Of a DNA stretch of 31,532 nucleotides, positions 24,036 to 31,248 are shown in pieces. Origin of the DNA: a virus. The translations under genes and the position numbers were made by a program. Position 1 is the stretch's first letter. Each line of letters begins with the position of its first letter. The notes beneath the pieces were generated by a model, which was given only the letters and a program-made list of their open reading frames with translations, searched no databases and had not been told where the DNA came from. The stretch is taken from positions 1 through 31,532 of the IMG/VR virus record IMGVR_UViG_3300045912_000635. One strand, given 5' to 3'.

Positions 24036-24289
24036 TAATTACCTACTGAACCAGCAGCCTTTTGAACCTCAGCAAGCTTTGCCCGTTCTTCTTTTTCTTT
24101 CTTCATATTGCGAAGAAGTTCAAGAACCTGCTCTTCGCTAAGGTATGTTGCTTGCTTAACCTCAAGACCTGTGACGGGGTCTTTACTCGGTATAAGTTGA
24201 GCCTTTTTCAGAAGTTTCTGATAGCGACTGCTCGCCCCCAGTAGCTCCTGAGATAATTCCTTCAATTCCTGACGCATTTGACGTTCCAT
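24035..24289 (-). CDS. Small helical protein overlapping the helicase end, unknown function
   Basis: 84 residues, M-E-R-Q-M-R-Q-E-L-K start. A TTG at 24319 would add ten residues but has no ribosome site. ATG 24289 has AAGGAAGG about six bases upstream and is preferred. The product is a charged helical hairpin (L-K-E-L-S-Q-E-L-L-G, then E-E-Q-V-L-E-L-L-R-N-M-K-K-E-K). It overlaps the helicase gene by 107 bases in another frame and abuts the primase start. By position it could be a small helicase-primase adaptor, but no family is recognised. Confidence 0.55.
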   Translation of the reverse strand: MERQMRQELKELSQELLGASSRYQKLLKKAQLIPSKDPVTGLEVKQATYLSEEQVLELLRNMKKEKEERAKLAEVQKAAGSVGN

Positions 24290-25382
24290 TGACGCCTTCC
24301 TTTCTTTGTAAAGCTTCAAGCTTTTTTTGTGCTATTTTCTTTTTAAACTCTTCATCAAACTTAACATACTTACCGTTGTCCCATCCAGCTATAATCTTAC
24401 CACGAACGAAGTCCATATTTCTACCTTTATGTAACTTAAATTCTGTGGCCGAGTTTTCACGGTCTGCCGTAATCTCAAAAACAACCGTTGCGTAGTTAGC
24501 AAGAACCTTACGGCCCTGGATTCTATTTTCAAAAGGCGCTGAAGAGCCATCTTCGTCATCTTTGCCGTCGTTCATCTGAGAAAACACGACTATAGGAGCA
24601 GGATACGTTACGCGCAAGTTTTCGATTATAGCGGCAGCAAACTCTTGACATTCATACGGTTTCATCATTGGCATTTTCATAGAAAAGTTAAACTTCTGGT
24701 AGTAGTCTATGATTATGGCATCGAAAACTTTTCCCTGACTCGCTTCTTCCAAAAGCTTTGACTCGATGAATTTCAAACCTTCGATAGAGTTTGTAAGCCT
24801 TTCAATAGTAAGACCCTTCATCTTTGCAAAGTCGGCGTCGATGACACGGACATATTTTAAAAGCCCTGGTATCATTTTTTGAAGTCTTTCCTTGGTTTCG
24901 GCATCGATCTTTTCTAGATTTCCGTATCGTTTTTCCATAAACAAAGAGGCAAGCCTGTTAAGGAAGTCCTCGGCAGACTCCTCGTTTGTAATAACGACAG
25001 GTTTCTTTCCTTGCCTGATCATAGAATAAGCAATATTTACACACGCTGTTGTTTTTCCGGTACCGGTACGGGCACCAAACATAATTAATTCGCCTGCATA
25101 AAAAGGTACAGGCACACTTAGCTCTGGAACGCCATATATGATCTGCATCTTCTTTTCCGAACTCTCAAATTTTTTAGCATTCTTTTCCTGAAGCTTTTTA
25201 GTGTAACTATCGTCAACATCTAGGCTGAGGTTTTCCAGATCTTTGGATTCTATCCTACCACGAACAATCCTTTGATGTCTTTGTTCAAGCTCGGCCTCTT
25301 CAACCTCAAGTTTTTTTCGTCTATAGTCACTAAGTCTTTTTTGTTGCTCTTCAGGAGAAAGCTTGGTTTGTTGATCGCTCAT
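24183..25382 (-). CDS. DnaB/gp41-like replicative helicase
   Basis: 399 residues. The RecA-type core has Walker A G103-A-R-T-G-T-G-K110-T111, a V-V-I-T-N-E-E-S strand with the catalytic glutamate region, Walker B A-I-I-I-D226-Y-Y-Q, and V-V-F-S-Q269-M-N (sensor glutamine). H-K-G-R-N near residue 340 resembles the arginine-finger region. This is the layout of T4 gp41 and DnaB C-terminal domains. The N-terminal ~75 residues are charged and coiled-coil-like instead of the usual DnaB N-terminal domain. It should unwind DNA 5'-3' at the fork and recruit the primase. AGGGGAG precedes the ATG. It overlaps the upstream gene by four bases and the downstream one by 107. Confidence 0.85.
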   Translation of the reverse strand: MSDQQTKLSPEEQQKRLSDYRRKKLEVEEAELEQRHQRIVRGRIESKDLENLSLDVDDSYTKKLQEKNAKKFESSEKKMQIIYGVPELSVPVPFYAGELIMFGARTGTGKTTACVNIAYSMIRQGKKPVVITNEESAEDFLNRLASLFMEKRYGNLEKIDAETKERLQKMIPGLLKYVRVIDADFAKMKGLTIERLTNSIEGLKFIESKLLEEASQGKVFDAIIIDYYQKFNFSMKMPMMKPYECQEFAAAIIENLRVTYPAPIVVFSQMNDGKDDEDGSSAPFENRIQGRKVLANYATVVFEITADRENSATEFKLHKGRNMDFVRGKIIAGWDNGKYVKFDEEFKKKIAQKKLEALQRKEGVNGTSNASGIEGIISGATGGEQSLSETSEKGSTYTE

Positions 25383-26053
25383 GCAATCTCCCCTTTATCG
25401 TTCAAGCCTAATAACATTTGAACTTCTGGATCTAAGTCTGGAATAAAATTTTTAGCAATCTCTTCGTCAGAAAGAACAAACTGCCCACTGGAGATTTTGT
25501 CTAGCTCCATAATTTGCTTCTTAAGTCTAGCTTCTGCAAGCTCATTATTTATTTGCTCTTTCTTCTCTTCTGAGATTTTACTAATACTTAGTTTATCATC
25601 GATCGGTTCTCGTTTGACATCTGGAATTTCTTCAATTGTTTCAAAATCCGTTTCTTTTCTCTTTACAATGTTTGGATTGATTTTTTTCTTTTTAGGTTTG
25701 AGTTTAAGCATCGCGGTTAAAGCGTCTGAAGTTTTGTCGAAGTCTAAGGTGGTTTCTATTTCTGGAAACTTAAGGTCTAAAACCTCAAAATAATCTCTCA
25801 GTACATAGTATAGGAATTCCTGGGTCTGGTTCTTTTTTGATTTATTTTCAGGAATACAGTATTTTAAAATATTTTTCATCGTTAGGATGTTTTCAAGGTC
25901 TTCGCGAGAGTAGCCGTTAGAGATAGACTCTTCCACAAGAACAACAAAAGCAGAAGGACGATCATCAGGAGCGATGTTTTGTCCTTCTCCAAAACTGGCC
26001 ATGTTTGCATTCGCCCAATTTTTAATGATGGAACTAAGACTCTTTGAGCCCAT
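25379..26053 (-). CDS. Charged protein of unknown function before the helicase
   Basis: 224 residues, AGGAG five bases before ATG, not recognised. The N-terminal ~100 residues look folded and helical (S-S-I-I-K-N-W-A-N-A-N, E-F-L-Y-Y-V-L-R-D-Y-F). A lysine-rich linker (K-L-K-P-K-K-K-K-I-N-P) and a long charged helix follow. The end has L-D-P-E-V-Q-M-L-L-G-L. The ends of the gene overlap both neighbours. Its place directly before the helicase would suit a helicase loader like T4 gp59, but this rests on position only. Confidence 0.55.
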   Translation of the reverse strand: MGSKSLSSIIKNWANANMASFGEGQNIAPDDRPSAFVVLVEESISNGYSREDLENILTMKNILKYCIPENKSKKNQTQEFLYYVLRDYFEVLDLKFPEIETTLDFDKTSDALTAMLKLKPKKKKINPNIVKRKETDFETIEEIPDVKREPIDDKLSISKISEEKKEQINNELAEARLKKQIMELDKISSGQFVLSDEEIAKNFIPDLDPEVQMLLGLNDKGEIA

Positions 26054-27047
26054 CCTTCTCCTTAGAGCTAGCTATCTTTTTCTTTAGATTGTAAATCATT
26101 CGTTTGACCTGATTAATCTCTTCTTGCATTTCTTTTTGGTGTCCGTTACGCCTAGACAGCCATCCTAGAAAAAGTTTAAGCGTTCTTAGCTGTTTCTCAG
26201 GAGGTCTTTGTTTATAAAGGTCAACAAGATTGGATAGTCGTTCCCCTAAAGATATGTTAAAAGTTACACCTTTTACGGTAACCTTGCGCGATCTGGTTTC
26301 TTCCATATCGATCATCTGCTCTTCGGGAGTCATAGGAGAGTTCGAAACGTTTTCAATAAGAGTTGTAATATCGTTACAAGTATTAACAATAGATGTGTTT
26401 GGAACCGCTATCCTGTAAAGTTTACCGTTTAGCTCGATGGAATATCCTGGCGTCATAGTTAAGAACATATCACGGATCTTCGTGAAGTCTGCCCAGGGAA
26501 GGCGCTCCCATCCGTATTTTTTTGGTGAGCTGATAAGCTCGTCGTCGGTTGGCCACTGATCTCCGTCAACACGATAAAAGACACTGTAGTAGGCAAATCC
26601 TGCCTCACCCTTACAGTATTGTCTTAATACGTGAGCGCATTCAAGAAGGCGCTGCTCAAGAAACGCTATCAACGAGTAGTTATCCTTTTTCTCGATATCG
26701 GCTCTTTTAGCCTTTCGTTTCTCTTTTTCCTCAAAAGATTTTTTGAACCGTTCTTTCTTTTTTAAGTCCTTATCCATCGAGTAGAGACCAAGATAGCTTA
26801 CCGTGTAAACTCTTGCAATGTTTTCGACGTCCTCAAGCTCCATGCTCATGAAGGCAAACTCGTTCATATACTTATAGTATGCACGTCTAGCGGCGTATCT
26901 TACAATCTTGTCCTTACTTTGGAGTAAGGACTCTTTAGGATTTGCAACCTTTACAAGGTAGTCCCATCGAAGATAGCGTAACTCTAATTGGTCTTGGTAG
27001 GTCACTTTTTCGTGGCCTGCTGGAAGAGGTCTCATGTATTGCTGCAT
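26034..27047 (-). CDS. Unrecognised helical protein, possibly a sigma-like factor
   Basis: 337 residues. The segment K-I-V-R-Y-A-A-R-R-A-Y-Y-K-Y, then E-L-E-D-V-E-N-I-A-R-V-Y and Y-L-G-L-Y-S-M-D (about 45-93) recalls sigma-70 region 2, where A-x-x-Y is followed by a D-L-I-Q-E helix and G-L-x-x-A...F-D. A lysine-rich stretch follows, then a compact middle domain with W-E-R-L-P-W-A-D-F and a basic helical C-terminus. A late-gene sigma factor like T4 gp55 would make sense in such a phage. The likeness is partial and no clear DNA-binding helix-turn-helix is seen, so this remains a suggestion. Confidence 0.45.
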   Translation of the reverse strand: MQQYMRPLPAGHEKVTYQDQLELRYLRWDYLVKVANPKESLLQSKDKIVRYAARRAYYKYMNEFAFMSMELEDVENIARVYTVSYLGLYSMDKDLKKKERFKKSFEEKEKRKAKRADIEKKDNYSLIAFLEQRLLECAHVLRQYCKGEAGFAYYSVFYRVDGDQWPTDDELISSPKKYGWERLPWADFTKIRDMFLTMTPGYSIELNGKLYRIAVPNTSIVNTCNDITTLIENVSNSPMTPEEQMIDMEETRSRKVTVKGVTFNISLGERLSNLVDLYKQRPPEKQLRTLKLFLGWLSRRNGHQKEMQEEINQVKRMIYNLKKKIASSKEKDGLKES

Positions 27048-27048
27048 A

Positions 27049-28101
27049 TTAAGCCTCTAATTTTTTAATTTCTTCTAAAATCTTCTTATAAAGATTTTGG
27101 TCCTCTTTGATTTTTTTAGCGAAATTAGCCTTACCGTTAACTTTTAAATCGCCAAAAACGTAGTTGCTAACTCCCTCTCGTTTAATTACACCAGTATTAT
27201 AGCCGAGAAGAAAAACCTCCTCATGCTGGTTTATGATACCTTCTTTATAGTCAAGCGTGATCATACCAGCGCGCCCTGCTGTTCCAATAGACGACTGATC
27301 CATTTTTACAACTATACGATGTCCAGTGATTTCTTTATTTCCACGCAAATCTTTTACGGCTTCATTTTCAAATTTATTGCCTTCAATATCCTGCTTATCT
27401 CCTGCTGCGTTCGCACGACGAACAGAGATAAAGTACTCAAAAGTATGTTTAACAGCCCAGCTTGCTGCCATCTTTTCTTTTGGAGCGTATGGGTTATCGG
27501 CATCGACGTTAGATCTGATTTGAGCCGAAGCAAAAAGGTTTAGCTTGTGATTTCGAACGATAGGCATGAGCTTTTGTAGTCCACGCTGAATTGTAAGAGC
27601 GTGATCGCCAACCAGATGATCGTTTACTGATCGGTCGGCGGACATGGATTTTGTTCCAGCAATACCGGTTAAGGAATCAATAGCCACAATTCGAAGGGGC
27701 ATACCCTCTTGAATCAAGGGAAGGATCTCTCGTTCCATACGGTCAAATATATCCTCTGGACGGTTAGTGTCGTAGATGATCAAGCGGTCTGGGTCGATCG
27801 AACTAAAAAGGCCCGACTGGACGAAACCTCGCATCTCTGTGTTAAAGATGATGGCAATTCCTTCGGGGTCGTTTTTGTGCATCTCACCCACGATTCCCTG
27901 AATAAGGAGCGATTTGCCTGCCTTGGGCTCTGAGAAGAACAGTGTGGCCGTACCTTTAGGGATACCCATCGATTTATTGGCAAAAATCCAGTCTACAGAA
28001 GGGCTTGGGGTATGAATCACGTTTTCAGGCGCAAATGCGTCGTATTCATACTTAACCACATCGTCAAACTGCTTGAGCATTTTGGTCCATTTATTAGCCA
28101 T
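27049..28101 (-). CDS. uvsX: UvsX/RecA-like recombinase
   Basis: 350 residues, close to T4 UvsX in size. Walker A reads S57-E-P-K-A-G-K63-S64, with S in place of the first glycine. Walker B is R-I-V-A-I-D142-S-L-T. The P-S-P-S-V-D-W-I-F start, the S-A-D-R-S-V-N-D-H-L loop and the L-F-A-S-A-Q-I-R-S-N strand with sensor glutamine all match the RecA/UvsX core. It should form filaments on ssDNA, promote strand exchange and support recombination-dependent replication. GGAG precedes the ATG, and the gene overlaps the UvsY-like gene by eight bases. Confidence 0.88.
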   Translation of the reverse strand: MANKWTKMLKQFDDVVKYEYDAFAPENVIHTPSPSVDWIFANKSMGIPKGTATLFFSEPKAGKSLLIQGIVGEMHKNDPEGIAIIFNTEMRGFVQSGLFSSIDPDRLIIYDTNRPEDIFDRMEREILPLIQEGMPLRIVAIDSLTGIAGTKSMSADRSVNDHLVGDHALTIQRGLQKLMPIVRNHKLNLFASAQIRSNVDADNPYAPKEKMAASWAVKHTFEYFISVRRANAAGDKQDIEGNKFENEAVKDLRGNKEITGHRIVVKMDQSSIGTAGRAGMITLDYKEGIINQHEEVFLLGYNTGVIKREGVSNYVFGDLKVNGKANFAKKIKEDQNLYKKILEEIKKLEA

Positions 28102-28651
28102 TTTCTTCTCCTGTATTTGATTTGTTATTGTAATAAATATCAGTAGGTACGCCGCTTTTCATTACTAAACGCATAGCGTTTCTCATGTAGTGACATACGT
28201 TTTCCATAACCTTTACTCGACCTTCCAGAAAAACCTGTAGGGTCTTTAAGGAATCGAGCCGCTCCTTGGCTTCTTGCACTTCCGTGTCTCGAGCTAAAAA
28301 AGCATCTCGTATCGCTGCATTGTCAAACTTTGCCGGCTTCCCTTCCAGGAACGCAGGATATCGATCGAGAAGAGCAGAGGCTTTTGACCTCTCAAGCTCG
28401 TTTTCTGTTTTGAGAATCTGGTAACCAACGGTTGCTAGGTTTTTCTTGATTTCACGGTAGGCTTCTCCCATCACGTATTCAAGCTCTGTGTAGGTTGAAG
28501 GGGTTACCGTTTTGGCCTCGATCAGGCGACGCTCTGCTTCCTTGAGAGCTACCATGTTGATCGAAACCGCATCCAATCCTCTGAACGCAGGAAGGACCAC
28601 CTCGAGGTGGTCCTTGTTGAACGTGTTTGAGGGTATGGAGTTTTTGCTCAT
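28094..28651 (-). CDS. Helical protein between SSB and UvsX, UvsY-like by context
   Basis: 185 residues, mostly helical. The C-terminal half has A-I-R-D-A-F-L-A-R-D-T-E-V, L-D-S-L-K-T-L-Q-V-F-L-E-G-R-V-K-V and M-R-N-A-M-R-L-V-M-K-S-G. This resembles the order in T4 UvsY of a short helix with L-S-A-D-K-D, a long helix, then a final A-I-K-S-R-G. UvsY helps load UvsX on gp32-coated ssDNA, which would suit a gene placed exactly between the two. No clear Shine-Dalgarno element is seen; the ATG lies three bases after the SSB stop, so coupling is likely. The match is by eye and weak. Confidence 0.5.
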   Translation of the reverse strand: MSKNSIPSNTFNKDHLEVVLPAFRGLDAVSINMVALKEAERRLIEAKTVTPSTYTELEYVMGEAYREIKKNLATVGYQILKTENELERSKASALLDRYPAFLEGKPAKFDNAAIRDAFLARDTEVQEAKERLDSLKTLQVFLEGRVKVMENVCHYMRNAMRLVMKSGVPTDIYYNNKSNTGEENG

Positions 28652-28654
28652 GGA

Positions 28655-29689
28655 TTAAAGCCCCATGCTTTTTAAGAAGTCATCAGTTGACATGTTGGCA
28701 ATATCCTGTAAAGGAGTTGCCGCAGCCACTTGGGCCTGTTGTTGTACAGGAGCCGCTTCTTGTTTTTTCTCAACTACTGGGGTAGTAAGAGTCTGCTGTT
28801 GTACAGAGGCCGCAGATGTTGCAGTTTGGCTAGGGCCTGAAGATGCAGGTGAAGAGGAGTAGCTTTCTTCGTCATCACTACCACCAAGGCCACTGCTTCC
28901 GCCGTTCGAGGATCGATACTTAGCAAAAACGTCTTCAAGAGTCTTTGCGTTGCCGGATACAATTTGAGCGATCTCGTCGGGAGTTGGGGCAATGTAAAGA
29001 TCACCAAGATCTGCGCCTTCTGATTGAATGCGACTTCCCACGTCCGCAGTTAAAGCATGCTTTTTTTCGATCTCAACTTCCATACCATTCATAGTAACCT
29101 GTTCTTTGTAAACAGCTACTTTATGGGTGGTGTTTGCGCCGAAACCAGTTCGTGTGAACACGAAAAAACGTCCGTCGTTGGCGCTAATAGGGTTAATACC
29201 TTTGGCATTCAATGCTTTGATTTCAGCATCAAGAGCTTCTTTCATCTTATAAGGAATGCTGATAACGCCGATTTTACCTTGAAGGTCCATAACGTTCATG
29301 TAGTAAGCTTTTTTAACATTAAAGATCTTAAGCTGCTCACCAAGCTTCTTAACAACTTCTTCATTGCCTTCAAGCTTAGCTTTGTCCTGAGCCATTTTGA
29401 TCTTTTTGATACGCTCAACAGCAGGGTCAGCAACCTCCACCATTTTAGTGTTACGATTTACAACCTCACAGCTTTGAAATGGGCGAAGGTTACCTTTAGT
29501 GTCACGATATCCAAAATGGATAGCATAGTATTTTGCCCAGCCTGTTTTAGAGTTTTTCAAAGAACCGTATGGTGGAAGGATTCGTAGAATCAGGCTTCCT
29601 CCTTCTCTAGGGAACTTGAACCAGTGTGTTTTTTCTCCACCTAGACCTGCTTCACCGAATACATCATTGAATACATCATTGTTAGACAT
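28655..29689 (-). CDS. gp32-like single-stranded DNA-binding protein
   Basis: 344 residues, GGAGAAAAGCA before ATG. The N-terminal part (W-F-K-F-P-R-E-G-G-S, L-I-L-R-I-L-P-P-Y-G, A-I-H-F-G-Y-R-D) and the middle strands fit the OB-fold of phage gp32-type SSBs. I see only one cysteine (S-C-E-V), so the zinc knuckle of T4 gp32 is absent. Residues about 262-330 are a low-complexity S/G/Q/A/P linker. The last residues D-D-F-L-K-S-M-G-L form an acidic-hydrophobic tail of the type that recruits partners. It coats ssDNA at the fork and before UvsX loading. A 12-bp tandem duplication near the start gives N-D-V-F-N-D-V-F. Confidence 0.82.
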   Translation of the reverse strand: MSNNDVFNDVFGEAGLGGEKTHWFKFPREGGSLILRILPPYGSLKNSKTGWAKYYAIHFGYRDTKGNLRPFQSCEVVNRNTKMVEVADPAVERIKKIKMAQDKAKLEGNEEVVKKLGEQLKIFNVKKAYYMNVMDLQGKIGVISIPYKMKEALDAEIKALNAKGINPISANDGRFFVFTRTGFGANTTHKVAVYKEQVTMNGMEVEIEKKHALTADVGSRIQSEGADLGDLYIAPTPDEIAQIVSGNAKTLEDVFAKYRSSNGGSSGLGGSDDEESYSSSPASSGPSQTATSAASVQQQTLTTPVVEKKQEAAPVQQQAQVAAATPLQDIANMSTDDFLKSMGL

Positions 29690-29715
29690 TGCTTTTCTCC
29701 TTTTATGGGTTTAAG

Positions 29716-30465
29716 TTACTTAAGTTTTTTCTTAATCTTTTTTAAAGTTTCAAGTACAGATTTTTCATTGACTTCGTCGATTTTCATCTCGGCGCTGACA
29801 GATGATTGGCCTGCAGATACAACAATACTCTTGTTGCCAAGAATTTTCAAGCCTGAAAGTAATGATTGTAAATTTTTCTCATCACGAACTTTTACAAGGA
29901 TAGGGTGAACCTTAGCCTCAAGCTCATTTTCATAGGCAAATCGGACAGCATGATCAATAATAAAAAGACTCGCCATCTCTTCTCCGACTTGATCGATCAC
30001 AACTCGTTTAATAAGCTTCACCGCTTCTTCTCTTGTAGAGGTACGACCATCGTACTTTTGATTAAAAACTATCTGCTTATACGATTGAACGCCAAGTTCT
30101 GTTGCAGCATCTTCTAGATATCGAGAAGCAACTTCGATAAGATATGCGTTCTGCTCTCCGCGAGCAAGTAGGCGGTCGTCGATTTTAGAAACAAGCTGAC
30201 GGTAGAAAGCATCCGACTCTAAACTTTGAAGACCTGCAATTTCTAAGGATGTTTTTTCAAATTCATCAATCCCATCACCGACCACGGCAATCACGAAAAC
30301 TTTCGATCTAACCTGTTTTCGATACTCAAAAAACAAATCTTGCAGTCTAAGAGCAGCGTTTTGTTTTCGGCTTTTTCTAGCGTTAATGGTTTGAGGTGTC
30401 GCATCTTCAAGCGTATCTGCAACATATTTTCTCTGTCTTTTAATTTCTTCAATTAGATCTTCCAT
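29716..30465 (-). CDS. Protein of unknown function upstream of SSB
   Basis: 249 residues, GGGAG before ATG, not recognised. It begins with a charged helix (I-E-E-I-K-R-Q-R-K), then a strand K-V-F-V-I-A-V-V-G-D-G that looks like the first strand of an alpha/beta fold but lacks a Walker motif. The middle is helical. A final strand I-L-G-N-K-S-I-V-V-S-A-G precedes a lysine-rich tail. It overlaps the subtilase gene by 17 bases. A replication-related or virion role cannot be decided. Confidence 0.6.
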   Translation of the reverse strand: MEDLIEEIKRQRKYVADTLEDATPQTINARKSRKQNAALRLQDLFFEYRKQVRSKVFVIAVVGDGIDEFEKTSLEIAGLQSLESDAFYRQLVSKIDDRLLARGEQNAYLIEVASRYLEDAATELGVQSYKQIVFNQKYDGRTSTREEAVKLIKRVVIDQVGEEMASLFIIDHAVRFAYENELEAKVHPILVKVRDEKNLQSLLSGLKILGNKSIVVSAGQSSVSAEMKIDEVNEKSVLETLKKIKKKLK

Positions 30466-31213
30466 CTTTGCTCCCTTTAAAGTTCACGGTATCTTTTATA
30501 TGTTGTATCATACCTTGATTAGCTTTAGCGATAATTTGGTTAATTATTTTTCCAGTAACTACGGCAGTTGCTTGACTGGTGCCTGTAAGAGTTACACCGC
30601 CTGCTTTCCTGTCTTTGCCTATTTCCCACACGTCAACGACCGCACCAAAATTTGAAGACTTTACAATTTTTCCGTCAGAATCTTTATTTCCTACAACGAT
30701 CACTCTAGGGTCAGAGAGCGCAGGATAATATGGTTGTTCTGATAGATCTTTACCTTCGTTACCTGCTGCGGCTACAAAAATGATTCCTGAATTCAAAGCT
30801 TTTTTTACAAGCTCTGTTTCTTGTGAGTCTTCTTGTATTCCTCCGCCACTGTAATTAATAATATCGACGCCAATTTCGATCGCATACTCTATGGCCCTAC
30901 TTGAGAGCTGTGTATTCGTAGTTTTTTTATCAAAATATTTGATAACCACTATACAATAGTGTTGCAAGTTTTCCTTGCTTACCTGGTCCTGTATCAACCA
31001 AGACACGTTGCTTCCGTGCCTTACTTCATGAGAGTCTAAGGGAGGATTCTGCATGTAGGTTTTGTTTTTGGTAAGATCAGCATGCAAGCCTTCGCACAAA
31101 GATACGTCTTCTGTTTTGATAAAATTAGAATAGCCAGTGTCTATTACCGCAACCTTGATGGGTTTGGCAGAAACAAATAACGGAAACAACAAGGTAAAAA
31201 AAATTTTAAACAT
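30449..31213 (-). CDS. Secreted subtilisin-like serine protease (S8)
   Basis: 254 residues. The N-terminus has a signal peptide: M-F-K then a hydrophobic run F-F-T-L-L-F-P-L-F-V-S-A, likely cut after A16. The S8 triad follows in order: D25 in A-V-I-D-T-G, H66 in R-H-G-S-N-V, S213 in G-T-S-Q-A-T-A, with N152 (A-A-A-G-N-E-G) as oxyanion residue. It is near the minimum length for a catalytic domain and has no visible prodomain, so folding help or direct activity is expected. Export to the periplasm or outside suggests cleavage of envelope or surface proteins, or a role in lysis. No Shine-Dalgarno element is seen; a promoter predicts a nearly leaderless mRNA. Confidence 0.85.
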   Translation of the reverse strand: MFKIFFTLLFPLFVSAKPIKVAVIDTGYSNFIKTEDVSLCEGLHADLTKNKTYMQNPPLDSHEVRHGSNVSWLIQDQVSKENLQHYCIVVIKYFDKKTTNTQLSSRAIEYAIEIGVDIINYSGGGIQEDSQETELVKKALNSGIIFVAAAGNEGKDLSEQPYYPALSDPRVIVVGNKDSDGKIVKSSNFGAVVDVWEIGKDRKAGGVTLTGTSQATAVVTGKIINQIIAKANQGMIQHIKDTVNFKGSKDGRSN

Positions 31214-31219
31214 ACTTAA

Positions 31220-31248
31220 ATCTTAACATAAAACAACTCTTGTGTCAA
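31220..31248 (-). promoter_or_regulatory. Candidate sigma-70-type promoter for the subtilase gene
   Basis: On the minus strand a perfect TTGACA (31248-31243) and TAAGAT (31225-31220) are 17 bases apart. The predicted start falls about at the A of ATG 31213, giving a leaderless message, which agrees with the missing ribosome site. The -35 box overlaps the end of the upstream gene. Confidence 0.5.

Noticed and set aside
24290-24319. TTG start at 24319 for the small gene overlapping the helicase
   Set aside because: No ribosome site upstream, while ATG 24289 has AAGGAAGG at the right distance.
29057-29587. 176-residue open frame on the plus strand
   Set aside because: It lies wholly antisense to the SSB gene, has no ribosome site of note, and its composition (F/N/H-rich) is that of a shadow frame.
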